Below, in pieces: positions 13,872-14,776 of a stretch of 14,776 nucleotides of DNA. The stretch is from JAWLFI01 sp041685645. Its GTDB lineage: Bacteria; Bacteroidota; Bacteroidia; Chitinophagales; Saprospiraceae. How positions within the stretch are numbered: position 1 is the stretch's first letter; every line of letters starts with the position of its first letter. The stretch is taken from positions 1 to 14,776 of the forward strand of contig JAWLFI010000054.1 in the NCBI GenBank assembly GCA_041685645.1, in the 5' to 3' direction. The notes beneath the pieces were generated by a model. It saw only the letters and a program-made list of their open reading frames with translations. It was not told where the DNA came from and ran no database searches. Made by a program: the position numbers and the translations under genes.

Positions 13872-14776
13872 ATGAACAGAATTATACAATTGATTAGCCT
13901 GGGACTTATTCTGAGTTTCAGTGTTGTTGAAACCAGCGTTCATGCCGGCAATCCCGATCGTCAGGGAGAGGCTGGTGCCTATGAATTATTATTAAATCCA
14001 TGGGCGCGCAGTGCGGGATTACATACCTTAAACGTATCCATGGCTAGTGGAGTGGAGGCGATGAGAGTTAATGTAGCGGGAATGGGTGGAATTCGCCGAT
14101 CTGAATTAGCGATCGGCCACGCTCGTTATTTGGAAGGTACCGGTATTTCCATGAATGCGGTGGGATTGACACAACGCGTCGGCAAAAATGGCGTGTTCGG
14201 ACTCAGTCTTATGTCCATGAGTTTTGGTGATATCGACGTGACCACGACAAATTTACCTGGAGGGGATGGGACGACATACTCCCCCGCCTTTTTTAATTTG
14301 GGTTTAGGCTACTCTCACACTTTTGAGAATAAGGTTTCTGTAGGTATACTTGTTCGCGCTATATCTCAATCGATTTCCGCCGTTTCCGCTTTTGGCGTTG
14401 GATTTGATGCTGGTGTGCAGTATGTCACAGGTCCTCAAGACAATTTCAAATTTGGAGTCAGCATGAGGAATATTGGCTTGCCGATGAAATTTGGTGGAGA
14501 GGGATTGTCATTTCAGGGAGAAGCACCGAATGATAACCTCAATTACGATTTAACTTTGAATCAGCGGGCCGCGCAATTTGATATCCCTTCTTTATTGCAT
14601 ATCGGTTTATCCTATGATTTTTATCTTGCAGAGGATCATCGGCTAACGATTTTAGGTAATTTCACAGCAAATTCCTTTTCTCGGGATATTGTTGGAGGAG
14701 GAGCCGAATACGCTTTTCGGGAAATGTTCTTTGTCCGTGGGGCGTATCGCGTTGAAATTGGGAATCAGGATACTCC
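13872..14776 (+). CDS. PorV/PorQ-family outer-membrane protein (partial, runs off window)
   Basis: I translated this frame by hand from the ATG at 13872: 301 residues with no stop before the window end. A signal peptide (MNRIIQLISLGLILSFSV..., cleavage near VHAG) is followed by NPWARSAGLHTLNVSMASGVEAMRVNVAGMG (abridged: residues 42-72). This is the family opening, in which an '(A/S)RxxG' segment precedes an 'xxNPAG'-like turn. Alternating barrel strands follow: GVFGLSLMSMSFGDI, YSPAFFNLGLGYSHTF, VSVGILVRAI, FGVGFDAGVQYV. Known: PorV (LptO) is a T9SS shuttle that carries substrates from the SprA translocon to the attachment complex. Relatives beside individual T9SS cargo genes are common in Bacteroidota, with roles mostly untested. 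Placement directly after a T9SS-like cargo gene fits a dedicated partner. The FadL-like barrel fold is inferred. Confidence 0.85.
   Translation, partial: MNRIIQLISLGLILSFSVVETSVHAGNPDRQGEAGAYELLLNPWARSAGLHTLNVSMASGVEAMRVNVAGMGGIRRSELAIGHARYLEGTGISMNAVGLTQRVGKNGVFGLSLMSMSFGDIDVTTTNLPGGDGTTYSPAFFNLGLGYSHTFENKVSVGILVRAISQSISAVSAFGVGFDAGVQYVTGPQDNFKFGVSMRNIGLPMKFGGEGLSFQGEAPNDNLNYDLTLNQRAAQFDIPSLLHIGLSYDFYLAEDHRLTILGNFTANSFSRDIVGGGAEYAFREMFFVRGAYRVEIGNQDT

Noticed and set aside
1..14776. tRNA, rRNA or CRISPR array
   Set aside because: No cloverleaf with a T-loop, no rRNA-like conserved stretch and no regularly spaced direct repeats were noticed by eye.

Overview
The window looks like chromosomal DNA of a member of the Bacteroidota, probably of the Saprospiria/Cytophagia type. 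The reasons are: start codons generally lack Shine-Dalgarno sequences; a TTG-N20-TAnnTTTG promoter is visible, the form used by the Bacteroidota sigma factor; and there is a TonB-dependent receptor with an N-terminal carboxypeptidase-regulatory-like domain, a very large secreted protein with a type IX secretion (T9SS)-like C-terminal domain, and a PorV/PorQ-family outer-membrane protein. The assignment rests on reading the sequence only; no database was searched.

Layout. Bases 1-394 (minus) are the N-terminal part of a calcineurin-like metallophosphoesterase, cut by the window edge. A hairpin with a U-tract (401-441, minus) lies directly upstream of its start codon and downstream of a small secreted protein with a TonB-C-like pattern (502-843, minus), whose promoter is at 891-921. 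Bases 1105-1580 hold the clearest new structure: a 464-bp MITE-like element (1111-1574) with 11-bp perfect terminal inverted repeats, exactly flanked by a 6-bp direct repeat AATCTT. Its right junction overlaps the stop codon of the next gene by one base. That gene (1580-2998, minus) encodes a secreted protein of unknown function and is divergent from a monofunctional glutamate formimidoyltransferase (3081-4115, plus). The transferase converges on peptidyl-tRNA hydrolase (4293-4850, minus); between them is a GC-rich array of hairpins (4116-4292). A D-2-hydroxyacid dehydrogenase of the phosphoglycerate dehydrogenase type follows (4919-5869, plus).

From 5997 to the window end is one co-directional module: a 1229-residue TonB-dependent receptor without a SusD partner, a 1365-residue secreted protein with a T9SS-like C-terminal domain, and a PorV/PorQ-family barrel (partial). 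The receptor and secreted protein are 24 bp apart; the third gene follows after 63 bp that contain a strong hairpin. The simplest reading is a surface system: the large protein is exported by the T9SS, the PorV-like protein may shuttle or anchor it, and the receptor may import a ligand it binds. The substrate cannot be told from sequence.

The best candidates for something undescribed are the TIR/TSD-bounded element at 1105-1580 and the receptor / giant secreted protein / PorV-like triad. The structured spacer at 4116-4292 and the terminator-like hairpin abutting the metallophosphoesterase start are secondary.
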